Positions 48,790 through 58,439 of a stretch of DNA of 64,000 nucleotides are shown piece after piece. The stretch lies in contig NZ_QUZT01000033.1 of NCBI RefSeq assembly GCF_004682045.1, positions 1 to 64,000 on the forward strand, in the 5' to 3' direction. How positions within the stretch are numbered: position 1 is the stretch's first letter; every line of letters begins with the position of its first letter. The position numbers and the translations under genes were made by a program. Under the pieces are notes generated by a model that worked only from the letters and a program-made list of their open reading frames with translations, was not told the DNA's origin and ran no database searches. Origin of the DNA: Pseudomonas nabeulensis (lineage in GTDB: Bacteria; Pseudomonadota; Gammaproteobacteria; Pseudomonadales; Pseudomonadaceae).

Positions 48790-50106
48790 TTAGAAAACGT
48801 TGATCGGGTAGTCGGCGAACAGACGGATTTCGTTACCGCCTACGTTGTAGTCACTGGCGTTGCTGGAGACGCGCAACCACGACGCACGAGCGCGCAGGCT
48901 CAGGTCTTTGGCTGGGCCGCTCTGAACCACGTACTTGAACTGGTTGAAGATTTCACGCTCGGTGCCATTGCCACGGCCCGAGCCGTCGTCAATGTTGGTA
49001 CCGCGCACGTAAGCGATGTTGTAGCTCAGGCCAGGCACGCCGAAGGCACTGAAGTCCAGGCCGTAGCCAGCTTGCCAGGAGCGCTCGTCCTTGCCGTTGA
49101 AGTCAGACCAGTAGGAGTTGGCCAGCAAGATGGTGTTGCCGCCGTCGCCGATGCCGCCAGCGTTGCGGTAGCCGCCGTACAGGTAGCCAGTGTCGCCGGT
49201 GCTGCGCTGGTGAGCGATGGTGAAGCTATGCGGGCCGACAGCCCATGTAGCGCCCAGGCTCCAGATCTTGTTGTCGCGGGCGTCTTCGTCACCTTGGTTT
49301 TCCAGGGCGAAGCTCTTGTCCAGCTTGGTTTTGTAGCCGTTGAAGTCAAACGTCAGCGACTGCTTCTCTGGCAGGGCCAGCACGTAGTTGACGTTGACGT
49401 ATTGCTTCTTCAGCACGTCCTGCATGTCGGAAGCGTACAGAGCAGCCGACAGGCTTTCGGTGAATTTGTAGCTACCACCGATGTAGTCGATGCTTTTCAG
49501 GCGGCCGCTGTCAGTGCCTTCGGCACTTTTGCGGGCTTCCTTGGTGAAGTGACCAGCGTCCAGTTGCAGACCGGCGATCTCTTTGGAAACGATCGAAGTA
49601 CCGGTGTAGGTTTCGGACAACAGACGGGAGTTGTCATATTGCAGGACCGGCACGGCCGGGAACTGGTCGCCGTATTTCAACACAGTGTTGGAAACACGGA
49701 ATTTGACGGCTGCGCCGCCCTTGGCCAGATCGTGTGGCGCGTCGCCGTTGCGAGTCGAGCCATCTGCACGCGTGGTGCTGGAGTCTGGCTTGAAGAAGTC
49801 GATACCACCCGCGCCAGCGCGGCCACGGCCACCGTCCAGGCGAATCGCGTATTGACCGATCACGTCCACACCCACACCGACGGTGCCTTGGGTGAAGCCG
49901 GACTCGAACTTACCGATGAAGCCTTGACCCCATTCGGCTTTGTCTTGCTTGCCGTTTTTGTAATCGCGGCTGATGTAGGCGTTACGTGCAGCGATGTTCA
50001 GGTGGCTGTCCTCAACGAAACCCTTGGATTGATCCTGGTCGTTGGCCATTGCTGTCGATGCGCTCAAAATCCCCAGAGCGATCAGACTCATCCGTTGCTT
50101 CAACAT
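48790..50106 (-). CDS. OprD-family porin
   Basis: This 438-residue outer-membrane porin has a signal peptide ending AMA (about 21). The mature part begins NDQDQSKGFVEDSHLNIAAR, close to OprE/OprD-type N-termini. It ends in ADYPINVF with terminal Phe. The eyelet-type basic residues and the segment WGQGFIGKFESGFTQGTVGVG are typical. OprD proteins let small molecules such as amino acids or carboxylates in; the exact substrate cannot be read. A hairpin with T-runs lies in its leader region. Confidence 0.9.
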   Translation of the reverse strand: MLKQRMSLIALGILSASTAMANDQDQSKGFVEDSHLNIAARNAYISRDYKNGKQDKAEWGQGFIGKFESGFTQGTVGVGVDVIGQYAIRLDGGRGRAGAGGIDFFKPDSSTTRADGSTRNGDAPHDLAKGGAAVKFRVSNTVLKYGDQFPAVPVLQYDNSRLLSETYTGTSIVSKEIAGLQLDAGHFTKEARKSAEGTDSGRLKSIDYIGGSYKFTESLSAALYASDMQDVLKKQYVNVNYVLALPEKQSLTFDFNGYKTKLDKSFALENQGDEDARDNKIWSLGATWAVGPHSFTIAHQRSTGDTGYLYGGYRNAGGIGDGGNTILLANSYWSDFNGKDERSWQAGYGLDFSAFGVPGLSYNIAYVRGTNIDDGSGRGNGTEREIFNQFKYVVQSGPAKDLSLRARASWLRVSSNASDYNVGGNEIRLFADYPINVF

Positions 50107-50195
50107 TTTCTTGTATTCCTTATTTCTGGTTGAGTACGCGCTACGACACCAGGCTCCATGTTGCTTTTCTGGTGTCGACTCTTTCCGGAAAAAAG

Positions 50196-50234
50196 AAGGC
50201 CCGCGGACGACTTAACAGGCCGCGAGCCTTTTTT
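50196..50234. terminator. Terminator-like hairpin in the porin leader
   Basis: AAGGCCCGCGG and CCGCGAGCCTT pair with one mismatch, and T-runs flank on both strands. On the minus strand it lies about 90 bases before the porin start, so it may attenuate. Confidence 0.6.
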
Positions 50235-50439
50235 AATTGGATGAGTCATGGCGGTTAGCCACAGGCGTTGGACGCAATCCTAGTCGCGCCCGGAACTATG
50301 TGTCAATTTCGCGAATCGTCTGTATTTAGGCGAAATAATTCTAAGCAAGGACTTATAGCGGTTCTGAAAACGACGTGAATCACGCGCCAGCGACCTGAAA
50401 AACATATTTAGAAACATATTTGCTGGCCAATGCAAACAA

Positions 50440-50469
50440 ATGTGGGAGGGGGCATGCCCCCTCCCACAT
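50440..50469. repeat. 30-base perfect REP palindrome
   Basis: ATGTGGGAGGGGGCA and TGCCCCCTCCCACAT are exact inverses with no loop. Confidence 0.88.
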
Positions 50470-50486
50470 TTTTATCTCAGTGCAGC

Positions 50487-50699
50487 TTAGTTTTTCAGCA
50501 GATCGCACAACGCCTGTACTTCATCCTCGGTGAACAACCCCGCCGGATAGCGCTCACTCATCACACTGCGCAACTCCGGCTGCCTGATCTGCCGCGAGCC
50601 ATTTGCCTTCAACCAGAGCGCCAGCGCATGGATCGCATCAACGTTGACCCGCAAGGGGTGGAACGTGCGCGTGTACATCAGGTGGGTCTGGGCGTTCAT
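50487..50699 (-). CDS. Hypothetical protein
   Basis: This 70-residue protein reads MNAQTHLMYTRTFHPLRVN and then an amphipathic helical part (IHALALWLKANG, FTEDEVQALCDLL). The last segment looks like part of a helix-turn-helix or EF-hand-like fold, but I recognise no family. An ATG at 50699 with GAGAG upstream is chosen; a TTG at 50741 would add 14 residues. It lies alone between a REP palindrome and aguA. Confidence 0.6.
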   Translation of the reverse strand: MNAQTHLMYTRTFHPLRVNVDAIHALALWLKANGSRQIRQPELRSVMSERYPAGLFTEDEVQALCDLLKN

Positions 50700-50763
50700 T
50701 AGCGCGCTCTCGGCTGCTGCGTGAGCGGCTAACTTACTCAAGGTTTATGACAGAACCGTGCAC

Positions 50764-51870
50764 TCAGTTGTTGTGCGGGGCTGGCTGCTGCTGGGTCAGG
50801 CAATGGATATTGCCACCGCCCAATAACAGCTCGCGGCCCGGCACCATCACCACTTCGTGTTGTGGGAACAGGTTCTGCAGGATCGCCTTGGCCTCATCGT
50901 CCAACGGGTCATTGAAGCTTGGCGCGATGATGCCGCCGTTGACGATCAGGAAGTTCACGTAGGAACCGGCCAGTCGCACGGTAGGATTGCGCTCCTGAGT
51001 GCCGTCCACCGGGTCGACACCGGCGCACTCTTCCTCGGTGGCGTACAGCGGCCCCGGGATCGGCATTTTGTGCACGATGAACGCGCGGCCCTGGGCGTCG
51101 GTACTGCTTTGCAGTACGTCCATTGCAGCGTGGCAACGTGCGTAGTTGGGGTCTTGCGCGTCGTCGGTCCAGGCCAGCAGCACCTCGCCGGGGCGCACGT
51201 AGCAGCAGAAGTTATCCACATGGCCGTCGGTTTCGTCGTTGAACAGGCCATCCGGCAGCCAGATGATCTTATCCACCGCCAGGTTGGCGCTGAGCACTGC
51301 TTCGATCTCGGCGCGGTCAAGGTGCGGGTTGCGATTGCGGTTGAGCAGGCACTCTTCGGTGGTGATCAGGGTGCCTTCGCCGTCGACATGGATCGAACCG
51401 CCTTCCAGCACAAAACCTTCGGTGCGATAGCGCGGTGCGCGTTCGATTTCGAGGATCTTGCCGCCGACCTGCGAGTCACGGTTCCACGGCGCATAGAGGC
51501 CACCGTTAAACCCGCCCCAGGCGTTGAAATCCCAGTTCACGCCGCGCACTTCACCGCTGTTGTTGATCACGAACGTAGGGCCTGTATCACGCACCCAGGC
51601 GTCATCACTGGACATTTCCACCACGCGGATATTCGGCACATCCAGGCGCGCACGGGCGTTTTCGTACTGACCGGCGGAAACCGCCACGGTCACCGGCTCA
51701 AAGCGCGCAATGGCCTTGGCCACCGCCACATGCGCCGCCTGCGCAGGCTTGCCGCCCAGGCGCCAGTTGTCCGGGCGCTCGGGCCAGATCATCCAGGTTT
51801 GCGTCTGTGGCGCCCATTCGGCAGGCATATGGAAGCCATCGGCGCGGGGGGTGCTGTGCAGGGTGGTCAT
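50764..51870 (-). CDS. aguA: Agmatine deiminase
   Basis: This 368-residue enzyme converts agmatine to N-carbamoylputrescine in the arginine-to-putrescine route. The catalytic Cys is in LLGGGNIHCLTQQQP near residue 357. Other guanidino-modifying motifs are DDAWVRDTGPTFV, VLEGGSIHVDGEGTL and ETDGHVDNFC (catalytic His). Length equals the usual one. aguB is not adjacent in this window. It is followed upstream by the kinase/aminotransferase fusion on the same strand. Confidence 0.95.
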   Translation of the reverse strand: MTTLHSTPRADGFHMPAEWAPQTQTWMIWPERPDNWRLGGKPAQAAHVAVAKAIARFEPVTVAVSAGQYENARARLDVPNIRVVEMSSDDAWVRDTGPTFVINNSGEVRGVNWDFNAWGGFNGGLYAPWNRDSQVGGKILEIERAPRYRTEGFVLEGGSIHVDGEGTLITTEECLLNRNRNPHLDRAEIEAVLSANLAVDKIIWLPDGLFNDETDGHVDNFCCYVRPGEVLLAWTDDAQDPNYARCHAAMDVLQSSTDAQGRAFIVHKMPIPGPLYATEEECAGVDPVDGTQERNPTVRLAGSYVNFLIVNGGIIAPSFNDPLDDEAKAILQNLFPQHEVVMVPGRELLLGGGNIHCLTQQQPAPHNN

Positions 51871-51992
51871 GGCGATCAGGACTCCGAATGGGGGTATGGG
51901 CGGACTTTATAACGGATAAAAATCGGCTTTAAAAGCCAATTAACATGATGATCGACAAATATGACGATAAGTAGTCGATAACAATCGACTAA

Positions 51993-54893
51993 CTACAATT
52001 GCTCATCCAGCACTTTCGACAACATGTCGACAAAGAAATCCACGCTGCGTTTGGACGTGACCATCGGCGGCTTGATCTTGAGGATGTTCAGGTAATCACC
52101 GGTGGGCTGCATGAAAATCCCCAGCTCCCGCAGGCGATCACACAACAAGGTGGTTTCTTCGGTGGCCGGCTCCAGCGTGCGCCGGTCGCGCACCAACTCC
52201 AGGCCCAAATAGAAACCCGACCCATGCACCGCACCGACCAGCGGATGACGGTCGATCAGTTCTGCCAGGCGTGCCTTGAAATGCCCTCCCACCACCTGGG
52301 CGTTTTCCCACAGTTTTTCTTCCTCCATCACATCCAATACCGCCATGCCGATACGGCAACTGACCGGGCTGCCCCCCGACGACGAGAAGAAATACCCCTC
52401 GGCCTCCAGCGCCTCGGCGATTTCACGGCGAGTGATCACCGCGCCCAGCGGCTGACCGTTGCCCATGCCCTTGGCCATGGTGATGATGTCCGGCACCACG
52501 CCCTGCTCTTCAAAGCCCCAAAAGAAGTGGCCCATGCGACCGTAACCCACCTGCACTTCGTCGGCGATGCACACGCCGCCCTGGGCGCGGACCAACCCAT
52601 ACACCTGTTGCAAGTAACCCGGCGGCAGAGAAATCCCCCCGGCATTGCCGTACACCGGCTCGCAGATGAAACCCGCCAACTGGCGTTTGTTCGCCGCAAT
52701 TTTCGCCAGGTTATGTTCCACGCTTCGTACGTAGTCCGGCGCACTGTCCTGCCCGCGGAATTCCCCGCGATAGGTATTCGGCGCGGTCACCGGGTGCACC
52801 CAATCCGGACGGCTGCTCAGTGCCTGGGGGTTGTCGGCAATCGAGGTGGACACCGCATCCGCCGCCACCGACCAGCCGTGATACGCCTCCAGCACGCTGA
52901 GCATGTCGCGCCCGCCGCTGTAGGCCCAGGCGAGGCGTATCGCCAAATCGTTGGCCTCGGTGCCGCTGTTGACCAGGAACACCCGGTCCATGCCGTCCGG
53001 TGCCAGCGCCAGCAAACGCTCGGAAAATTCGGCAATCGCTGCGTAGTGGAAACGCGAGTTGGTGTTGAGCAACGACCACTGCCGTGCTGCCACCGCGGCC
53101 ATGCGCGGGTGGCCGTGACCGAGCACAGCCACGTTGTTGAGCATGTCCAGGTAAGACCGGCCCTGCATGTCGATCAAATGGTTGCGCCAGCCGCGCTCGA
53201 TACGCGGTGGATCGACGTAATAGTGCTTTTGCGAGCGAGCAAAACTGGCATCGCGACGCGCCAGCAGGGCCTCGGGGTCCAGCTCCGGCTCGGCATCACA
53301 GGCCAGCCCCAGCAGCGTGGCCGGCGATGGGCACAGCGCTTGCCAGGCCTGGGCACGCGACGGCGTGCAAAACAACGGAGGGGTCAGGTCAGCACGGCAC
53401 AACTGCACCGTCAGGGGCGCCTGCACTTCACCCATCACTTGGCCTTCAACCAATAGCGCGCCAGGCTTCAACACCGTTTTGAGACCCCACAGGCGCAGGC
53501 TTGATTCCACGCCCTGCACACTCACCAGCCCCTCGACATCCTGATGCAACGTCCCGGCGAACGGCGCTTCCAGCACCGTGCCGTGAGGCAGATGCAGTTC
53601 GACATGAAGGGGAAATGTCTCGGGTTCGACAGCACTGTCGGGGCGCGTGCGTGACAGCCGATACTGACCATAACGGCTGGCCGCGAGCCCGTGCACCTTC
53701 GCGGCCTCATCCAACAACCGGCGATCAATCCCGGGTTCCTCCCAATTACCCGCTTCGAAATGCGGACTGAGTACGCCCAGGTCGATGAGGGCGAACTCGC
53801 GCCCGACCAGCCCCGGCAATAAAGGCGCGAAGCCTTGACTGGCGATGGGGGCCGGCGCGTGGCCGACGCAGCCCAGTATCGCCGCCTCCATCAATTCAAA
53901 AGGCACCGACGTGGCGACATGGAAGATTTCCCATTCATGCTCGGCATTTTTCAGCAGGTAGCTGTTATCCGGGTCCAGACGCTGCTGCTGTTCGCTGCTG
54001 AGCACCAGCACCGCCGCACGCGCGACGATCAACGGCCACAGCGCCTGCAATTCTTCGTGTTGCAATGGCATCACCGCGTGACAGGCCTGGATCGCCGGCA
54101 AGATCGCAAACGGATCGCCGTCGGCGTGGTGCAACAAGGCGGCGCAGGTCACCGACAGGTCCGCGATGCGCCAGGTGTGCACCAGGTCGCCGAAGTCGAT
54201 CACGCCTTCAATCTGCCAATGGCGTTGGGCATCGCGCTGCCAAACAACGTTGTCATCGGTGATGTCCATGTGCACCGCTTGCCACGGCAGGCGATCGGCC
54301 AGGGGTCGCAGGTGCGTTTCAACCTGCACGGCGACGCGTTCCAGGGCGGCGCGGTGGGGCAGGTCTTCCAGGGTGCCCAGCAGGTGGATGATCAGGTCCA
54401 GGGCGTGACGCGGGTCCCATTGCAGGGTGCGATCCAGGCCTGGATGGGTGAAAGACGCCAGTGCCTGGCTCATTCGGCCACACAGGTCACCGAAGCCCGC
54501 AAACACGTCGCGGCCCAGATGCGGCAGGTGAGTCAGGGGCTGGCCGTCGATATAGTCCAGCAGTCGCAGGTGCAGGGTTTGCCCGTCGAGGGTCACCGTC
54601 AGCAGTTCTTCGCCGTTGAGCGCCTTGATCACCTTGGGCACGCGCACACCGTGCAGGGTGTTGAGCGCCGCGTGCTGGGCCTGCAATTCCACGGCGGCGT
54701 AGTCGCCTCGGCAGATTTTCAGAACAAACCGGCCACGTGGGCTGTCGACTTTATAGTTGAGGTCCTGCTGGCTGCCCAGTGACTGCAAAGTGCCAGTGAG
54801 GCCGTAATACTGCTCGAGCAATCGCGCCGCCCGGTCGGTGCCTACGTGCGGGCAGGGTAGGCTGGCGCGGTGGATCAACGTGGCGAGTAGCAT
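51993..54893 (-). CDS. Three-domain fusion: APH-type kinase, M23-like domain and class III aminotransferase
   Basis: This 966-residue protein begins with a choline/aminoglycoside kinase-like domain (about 1-320: VHMDITDDNVVW, then GVIDFGDLVHTW). A linker and an M23/lipoyl-like beta domain follow (about 420-510: HGTVLEAPFAGTLHQDVEGL) without zinc-site residues. The PLP aminotransferase (about 540-966) has VNSGTEANDLAIRLA, CIADEVQVGYGRMG and the lysine in TMAKGMGNGQPLG. Such fusions may phosphorylate an amino alcohol or amino acid and then act on the phosphate ester, as ethanolamine-phosphate phospholyase does; that is inference. GAGG precedes the ATG at 54893. It neighbours agmatine deiminase. 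Confidence 0.85.
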   Translation of the reverse strand: MLLATLIHRASLPCPHVGTDRAARLLEQYYGLTGTLQSLGSQQDLNYKVDSPRGRFVLKICRGDYAAVELQAQHAALNTLHGVRVPKVIKALNGEELLTVTLDGQTLHLRLLDYIDGQPLTHLPHLGRDVFAGFGDLCGRMSQALASFTHPGLDRTLQWDPRHALDLIIHLLGTLEDLPHRAALERVAVQVETHLRPLADRLPWQAVHMDITDDNVVWQRDAQRHWQIEGVIDFGDLVHTWRIADLSVTCAALLHHADGDPFAILPAIQACHAVMPLQHEELQALWPLIVARAAVLVLSSEQQQRLDPDNSYLLKNAEHEWEIFHVATSVPFELMEAAILGCVGHAPAPIASQGFAPLLPGLVGREFALIDLGVLSPHFEAGNWEEPGIDRRLLDEAAKVHGLAASRYGQYRLSRTRPDSAVEPETFPLHVELHLPHGTVLEAPFAGTLHQDVEGLVSVQGVESSLRLWGLKTVLKPGALLVEGQVMGEVQAPLTVQLCRADLTPPLFCTPSRAQAWQALCPSPATLLGLACDAEPELDPEALLARRDASFARSQKHYYVDPPRIERGWRNHLIDMQGRSYLDMLNNVAVLGHGHPRMAAVAARQWSLLNTNSRFHYAAIAEFSERLLALAPDGMDRVFLVNSGTEANDLAIRLAWAYSGGRDMLSVLEAYHGWSVAADAVSTSIADNPQALSSRPDWVHPVTAPNTYRGEFRGQDSAPDYVRSVEHNLAKIAANKRQLAGFICEPVYGNAGGISLPPGYLQQVYGLVRAQGGVCIADEVQVGYGRMGHFFWGFEEQGVVPDIITMAKGMGNGQPLGAVITRREIAEALEAEGYFFSSSGGSPVSCRIGMAVLDVMEEEKLWENAQVVGGHFKARLAELIDRHPLVGAVHGSGFYLGLELVRDRRTLEPATEETTLLCDRLRELGIFMQPTGDYLNILKIKPPMVTSKRSVDFFVDMLSKVLDEQL

Positions 54894-55042
54894 GGTCTTG
54901 GCCTCTTTTTTTAGACGTGTATATCGCCATTGTTGGGGTGGGTTAGGCAACCCCCGCCGATACAGGACTTGCGCCTCCCCGCCGCACAACTCAAGCTATG
55001 CTTCATTCGCTTAATGTCCGTCTAAGGAAAAGGCCCTCCGAC

Positions 55043-56125
55043 ATGCGCATTCTTATCACCGGTGGCGCAGGATTTATCGGCTCCGCCCTGATCCGCCACC
55101 TGATTCAGCACACCGAGCACGAAGTGCTCAACCTCGACAAACTCACCTACGCTGGCAACCTGGAATCGCTGACCAGCATCGCGTCCAACAGCCGCTATGA
55201 GTTCGTCCAGGCCGATATCATCGACCAGGCCACCGTGAGCGCCGTACTGGCGCGGTTCGAGCCGCAGGCGATCATGCACCTGGCTGCCGAGTCCCATGTC
55301 GACCGTTCGATTGACGGTCCATCGGATTTTATCCAGACCAATATCGTCGGCACCTACAGCCTGCTGGAGGCAACCCGCGCTTACTGGCAGAAACTGGCTG
55401 AGCCGGCCAAGAGCGCCTTTCGCTTTCATCATATTTCCACCGACGAAGTGTATGGCGACCTGCACGGCGTTGATGACCTGTTCACCGAAACCACGCCCTA
55501 CGCGCCCAGCTCGCCGTACTCGGCGAGCAAGGCCGCGTCCGACCATCTGGTTCGCGCCTGGCAGCGTACCTACGGCTTGCCGGTGCTGTTGACCAACTGC
55601 TCGAACAACTACGGGCCGTTCCACTTCCCGGAGAAGTTGATTCCGCTGGTCATCCTCAATGCCCTCGCGGGCAAGCCGCTGCCGGTCTACGGCGATGGTT
55701 TGCAGGTACGCGACTGGCTGTTCGTCGAAGATCACGCCCGCGCCCTGCTCAAGGTCGTGACCGAAGGCGAAGTAGGCGAAACCTACAACATCGGCGGCCA
55801 TAACGAACAAAAGAACATTGATGTGGTGCGTGGTATCTGCGGCCTGCTGGAAGAGCTGGCCCCGCAGCGCCCGGCCGGCGTCGCTCAATTCACCGACCTG
55901 ATCACCTTCGTCAAGGATCGCCCAGGCCACGACCAGCGCTACGCGATCGACGCCAGCAAAATCGAGCGCGAACTGGGCTGGGTGCCCGAAGAAACCTTCG
56001 AGACCGGCCTGCGCAAGACCGTGCAGTGGTACCTCGACAACCTGGAGTGGTGCCGCCGGGTCCAGGACGGCAGCTACCAAGGCGAACGCCTTGGCAATAC
56101 AGACACAAAGGATTTGATTGCATGA
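55043..56125 (+). CDS. rfbB: dTDP-glucose 4,6-dehydratase RmlB
   Basis: This 360-residue enzyme catalyses step two of dTDP-L-rhamnose synthesis. NAD site GGAGFIGSALIRHLI, active-site Thr-Asp-Glu in HISTDEVYGDL, and Tyr-x3-Lys in YSASKAASDHLV are present. ATG at 55043 gives the usual N-terminus MRILITGGAGF; the upstream in-frame frame is not conserved. It starts a compact rmlB-A-C-D operon with four-base overlaps between genes. Confidence 0.96.
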   Translation: MRILITGGAGFIGSALIRHLIQHTEHEVLNLDKLTYAGNLESLTSIASNSRYEFVQADIIDQATVSAVLARFEPQAIMHLAAESHVDRSIDGPSDFIQTNIVGTYSLLEATRAYWQKLAEPAKSAFRFHHISTDEVYGDLHGVDDLFTETTPYAPSSPYSASKAASDHLVRAWQRTYGLPVLLTNCSNNYGPFHFPEKLIPLVILNALAGKPLPVYGDGLQVRDWLFVEDHARALLKVVTEGEVGETYNIGGHNEQKNIDVVRGICGLLEELAPQRPAGVAQFTDLITFVKDRPGHDQRYAIDASKIERELGWVPEETFETGLRKTVQWYLDNLEWCRRVQDGSYQGERLGNTDTKDLIA

Positions 56126-56997
56126 TGAAGGGCATCGTATTGGCCGGCGGCTCCGGCACTCGTCTACACCCGATTACCCTGGGTGTGTCCAAGCAACTGT
56201 TGCCGGTTTACGACAAACCGATGATCTACTACCCGATCTCGGTGCTGATGCTGGCGGGTATCAAGGACATCCTGGTGATTTCCACCCCGGTGGATCTGCC
56301 GCAATACCGCAACCTGCTGGGCGACGGCAGCCAGTTCGGCGTGACATTTACCTATGCCGAACAACCGTCGCCGGACGGCCTCGCCCAAGCGTTTATCATC
56401 GGCGAAGCGTTTATCGGCGAAGACCCGGTGTGCCTGATCCTGGGCGACAACATCTTCCACGGCCAGTATTTTGGCGAGCAACTGCGCACCGCCGCCGAAC
56501 GCCCGAGTGGCGCCACCGTGTTCGGTTACTGGGTCAAGGACCCGGAGCGCTTCGGCGTGGTCGACTTCGACAAGAACGGTCGAGCACTGTCCATCGAAGA
56601 AAAACCGGCCAAGCCCAAATCGTCATATGCGGTAACCGGCTTGTATTTCTACGACAACGATGTGATCAAGATCGCCAAGGCGGTCCAGCCTTCGCCACGG
56701 GGCGAGCTGGAAATCACCGATGTCAACAACGCGTACCTCAAGCGTGGCGACCTGCATGTCGAGCGCTTCGGCCGTGGCTTCGCCTGGCTGGACACCGGCA
56801 CCCATGACAGCCTGCTCGAAGCCTCCACCTATGTACAGACCATCGAACACCGCCAAGGCCTGAAAGTGGCCTGTCTGGAAGAGATCGCCTACGAAAACGG
56901 CTGGATCGATCGCGACCATTTGCTGGAACGCGCCAAGTATTTTGGCAAGACTGGTTACGGCCAATACCTCTACTCATTAGCAGGAGAGAGTCAGTGA
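56122..56997 (+). CDS. rfbA: Glucose-1-phosphate thymidylyltransferase RmlA
   Basis: This 291-residue nucleotidyltransferase has GIVLAGGSGTRLHP, the dTTP/G1P site. ILGDNIFHG and VVDFDKNGRALSIEEKP are characteristic. It makes dTDP-glucose, the first step of the rhamnose pathway, and is feedback-inhibited by dTDP-rhamnose in the family. Its ATG overlaps the rfbB stop; the second ATG at 56125 would give 290 residues. Confidence 0.96.
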   Translation: MMKGIVLAGGSGTRLHPITLGVSKQLLPVYDKPMIYYPISVLMLAGIKDILVISTPVDLPQYRNLLGDGSQFGVTFTYAEQPSPDGLAQAFIIGEAFIGEDPVCLILGDNIFHGQYFGEQLRTAAERPSGATVFGYWVKDPERFGVVDFDKNGRALSIEEKPAKPKSSYAVTGLYFYDNDVIKIAKAVQPSPRGELEITDVNNAYLKRGDLHVERFGRGFAWLDTGTHDSLLEASTYVQTIEHRQGLKVACLEEIAYENGWIDRDHLLERAKYFGKTGYGQYLYSLAGESQ

Positions 56998-57539
56998 ATG
57001 TTATTGAAACCTCACTGCCCGGCGTCCTGATCCTCGAACCTAAAGTGTTCGGCGACGAGCGCGGTTTTTTTTACGAAAGCTTCAACGCACGCGCCTTCGA
57101 AGAAGCCACCGGGCTAACACGCCAGTTTGTACAAGACAACCATTCGCGCTCGCAAAAAGGTGTGCTACGCGGTCTGCATTACCAACTCGAACACACCCAG
57201 GGCAAATTGGTTCGGGTTACAGCAGGTGAGGTACTAGACGTAGCGGTAGACATTCGGCGTAGTTCACCAAACTTCGGTCAATGGGTAGGCGTACGCCTGT
57301 CGGCGCAGAACCATCGCCAATTGTGGGTACCGGAGGGTTTTGCCCATGGCTTTGTGGTGCTGAGCGACTACGCCGAATTCCTGTACAAGACTACGGACTA
57401 CTACCAACCAAGCGCCGAGCGCAGTATCCAGTGGAATGACCCGACGCTGGCTATCGACTGGCAATTGACCGATACGCCACAACTGTCCGCCAAGGACCAG
57501 GCTGGCAAACCACTGCTGGAAGCCGACCTTTTCCCATGA
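56994..57539 (+). CDS. rfbC: dTDP-4-dehydrorhamnose 3,5-epimerase RmlC
   Basis: This 181-residue cupin epimerase begins MNVIETSLPGVLILEPKVFG from a GTG that overlaps the rfbA stop. AGGAGAG lies upstream. An ATG four bases later is out of frame, so GTG decides the start. Catalytic His is in VLRGLHYQL and the Tyr in EFLYKTTDYY. Confidence 0.95.
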   Translation: MNVIETSLPGVLILEPKVFGDERGFFYESFNARAFEEATGLTRQFVQDNHSRSQKGVLRGLHYQLEHTQGKLVRVTAGEVLDVAVDIRRSSPNFGQWVGVRLSAQNHRQLWVPEGFAHGFVVLSDYAEFLYKTTDYYQPSAERSIQWNDPTLAIDWQLTDTPQLSAKDQAGKPLLEADLFP

Positions 57540-58405
57540 AAGTCCTCATTACTGGTCAATACGGCCAAGTTTCTCGTGAGCTGCAAATACGCCTCCAGCC
57601 CCTTGGCGAGCTGATCGTGCTGGGCCGCGATCAACTGGACCTGGCGGATATCGAGCAGATCCGCAAGCAAGTGCGCGCCCACCGCCCAGACCTGATCATC
57701 AACGCCGCAGCCCACACTGCGGTCGATTTGGCCGAAAGCGAACCGGACGCCGCCTTTGCCATCAACGCCATCGCCCCCGGCATCCTCGCCGAAGAAGCCA
57801 AGGCGCTTGGCATCCCGTTGATCCACTACTCCACCGACTACGTGTTCGACGGCAGCAAGCCGGCCCCCTACACCGAAGCCGATACGCCCAACCCGTTGGG
57901 CGTCTATGGCCAGAGCAAGCTGGCCGGTGAACACGCAATCGCAAAGGTGGGCGGCGAATACCTGATCCTGCGTACCAGTTGGGTCTACTCCAACCACGGC
58001 AAGAATTTCCTGCTGACCATGCAGCGTCTGCTGCAAGAGAAGCCGCAGATGCGCATCGTCGCCGATCAGATTGGTGCGCCGACCTGGGCGGGGACTATTG
58101 CCGACAGCACTCACGCGTTAATCGAACGTTGGCTGGCCGGCCAGCCAGGCGATTGGGGTGTCTATCACCTGACCGCCCAAGGTGAAACCTCCTGGTTCGG
58201 CTTCGCCCAGGCCATCGGCGAACACCTGCGCGCCCAGGGCAAGGCCTGCGCCGAGCTGGAGGCTATCCCTTCCAGCGCTTATCCGACACCGGCCAAGCGC
58301 CCGCTGAACTCACGCCTCGATTGCAGCCACCTGCAACAACAGTGGCACGTCAGCCAACCGCAGTGGCAAGACGCACTGCGCGAGTGTCTTGGCGAGCAGC
58401 ACTAG
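57536..58405 (+). CDS. rfbD: dTDP-4-dehydrorhamnose reductase RmlD
   Basis: This 289-residue SDR enzyme performs the last reduction to dTDP-L-rhamnose. The NAD(P) site reads LITGQYGQVSRELQ. Active-site Tyr-x3-Lys is in YGQSKLAGEHAI and the Thr/Ser region is IHYSTDYVFDG. Its start overlaps rfbC by four bases. Rhamnose goes to the lipopolysaccharide core or O-antigen and, in some Pseudomonas, rhamnolipid. Confidence 0.95.
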   Translation: MKVLITGQYGQVSRELQIRLQPLGELIVLGRDQLDLADIEQIRKQVRAHRPDLIINAAAHTAVDLAESEPDAAFAINAIAPGILAEEAKALGIPLIHYSTDYVFDGSKPAPYTEADTPNPLGVYGQSKLAGEHAIAKVGGEYLILRTSWVYSNHGKNFLLTMQRLLQEKPQMRIVADQIGAPTWAGTIADSTHALIERWLAGQPGDWGVYHLTAQGETSWFGFAQAIGEHLRAQGKACAELEAIPSSAYPTPAKRPLNSRLDCSHLQQQWHVSQPQWQDALRECLGEQH

Positions 58406-58439
58406 GCATAATGCGCCTGTACCCACAGGCGCCGCTCCC

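Larger units (their letters stand above)
50107..50486. other. Leader/intergenic region of the porin gene
   Basis: 380 bases without a gene. The stretch holds a hairpin at 50196-50234 and a REP palindrome at 50440-50469. AT-rich sequence around 50320-50420 may hold the porin promoter; no clear hexamer pair stands out. Confidence 0.45.
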
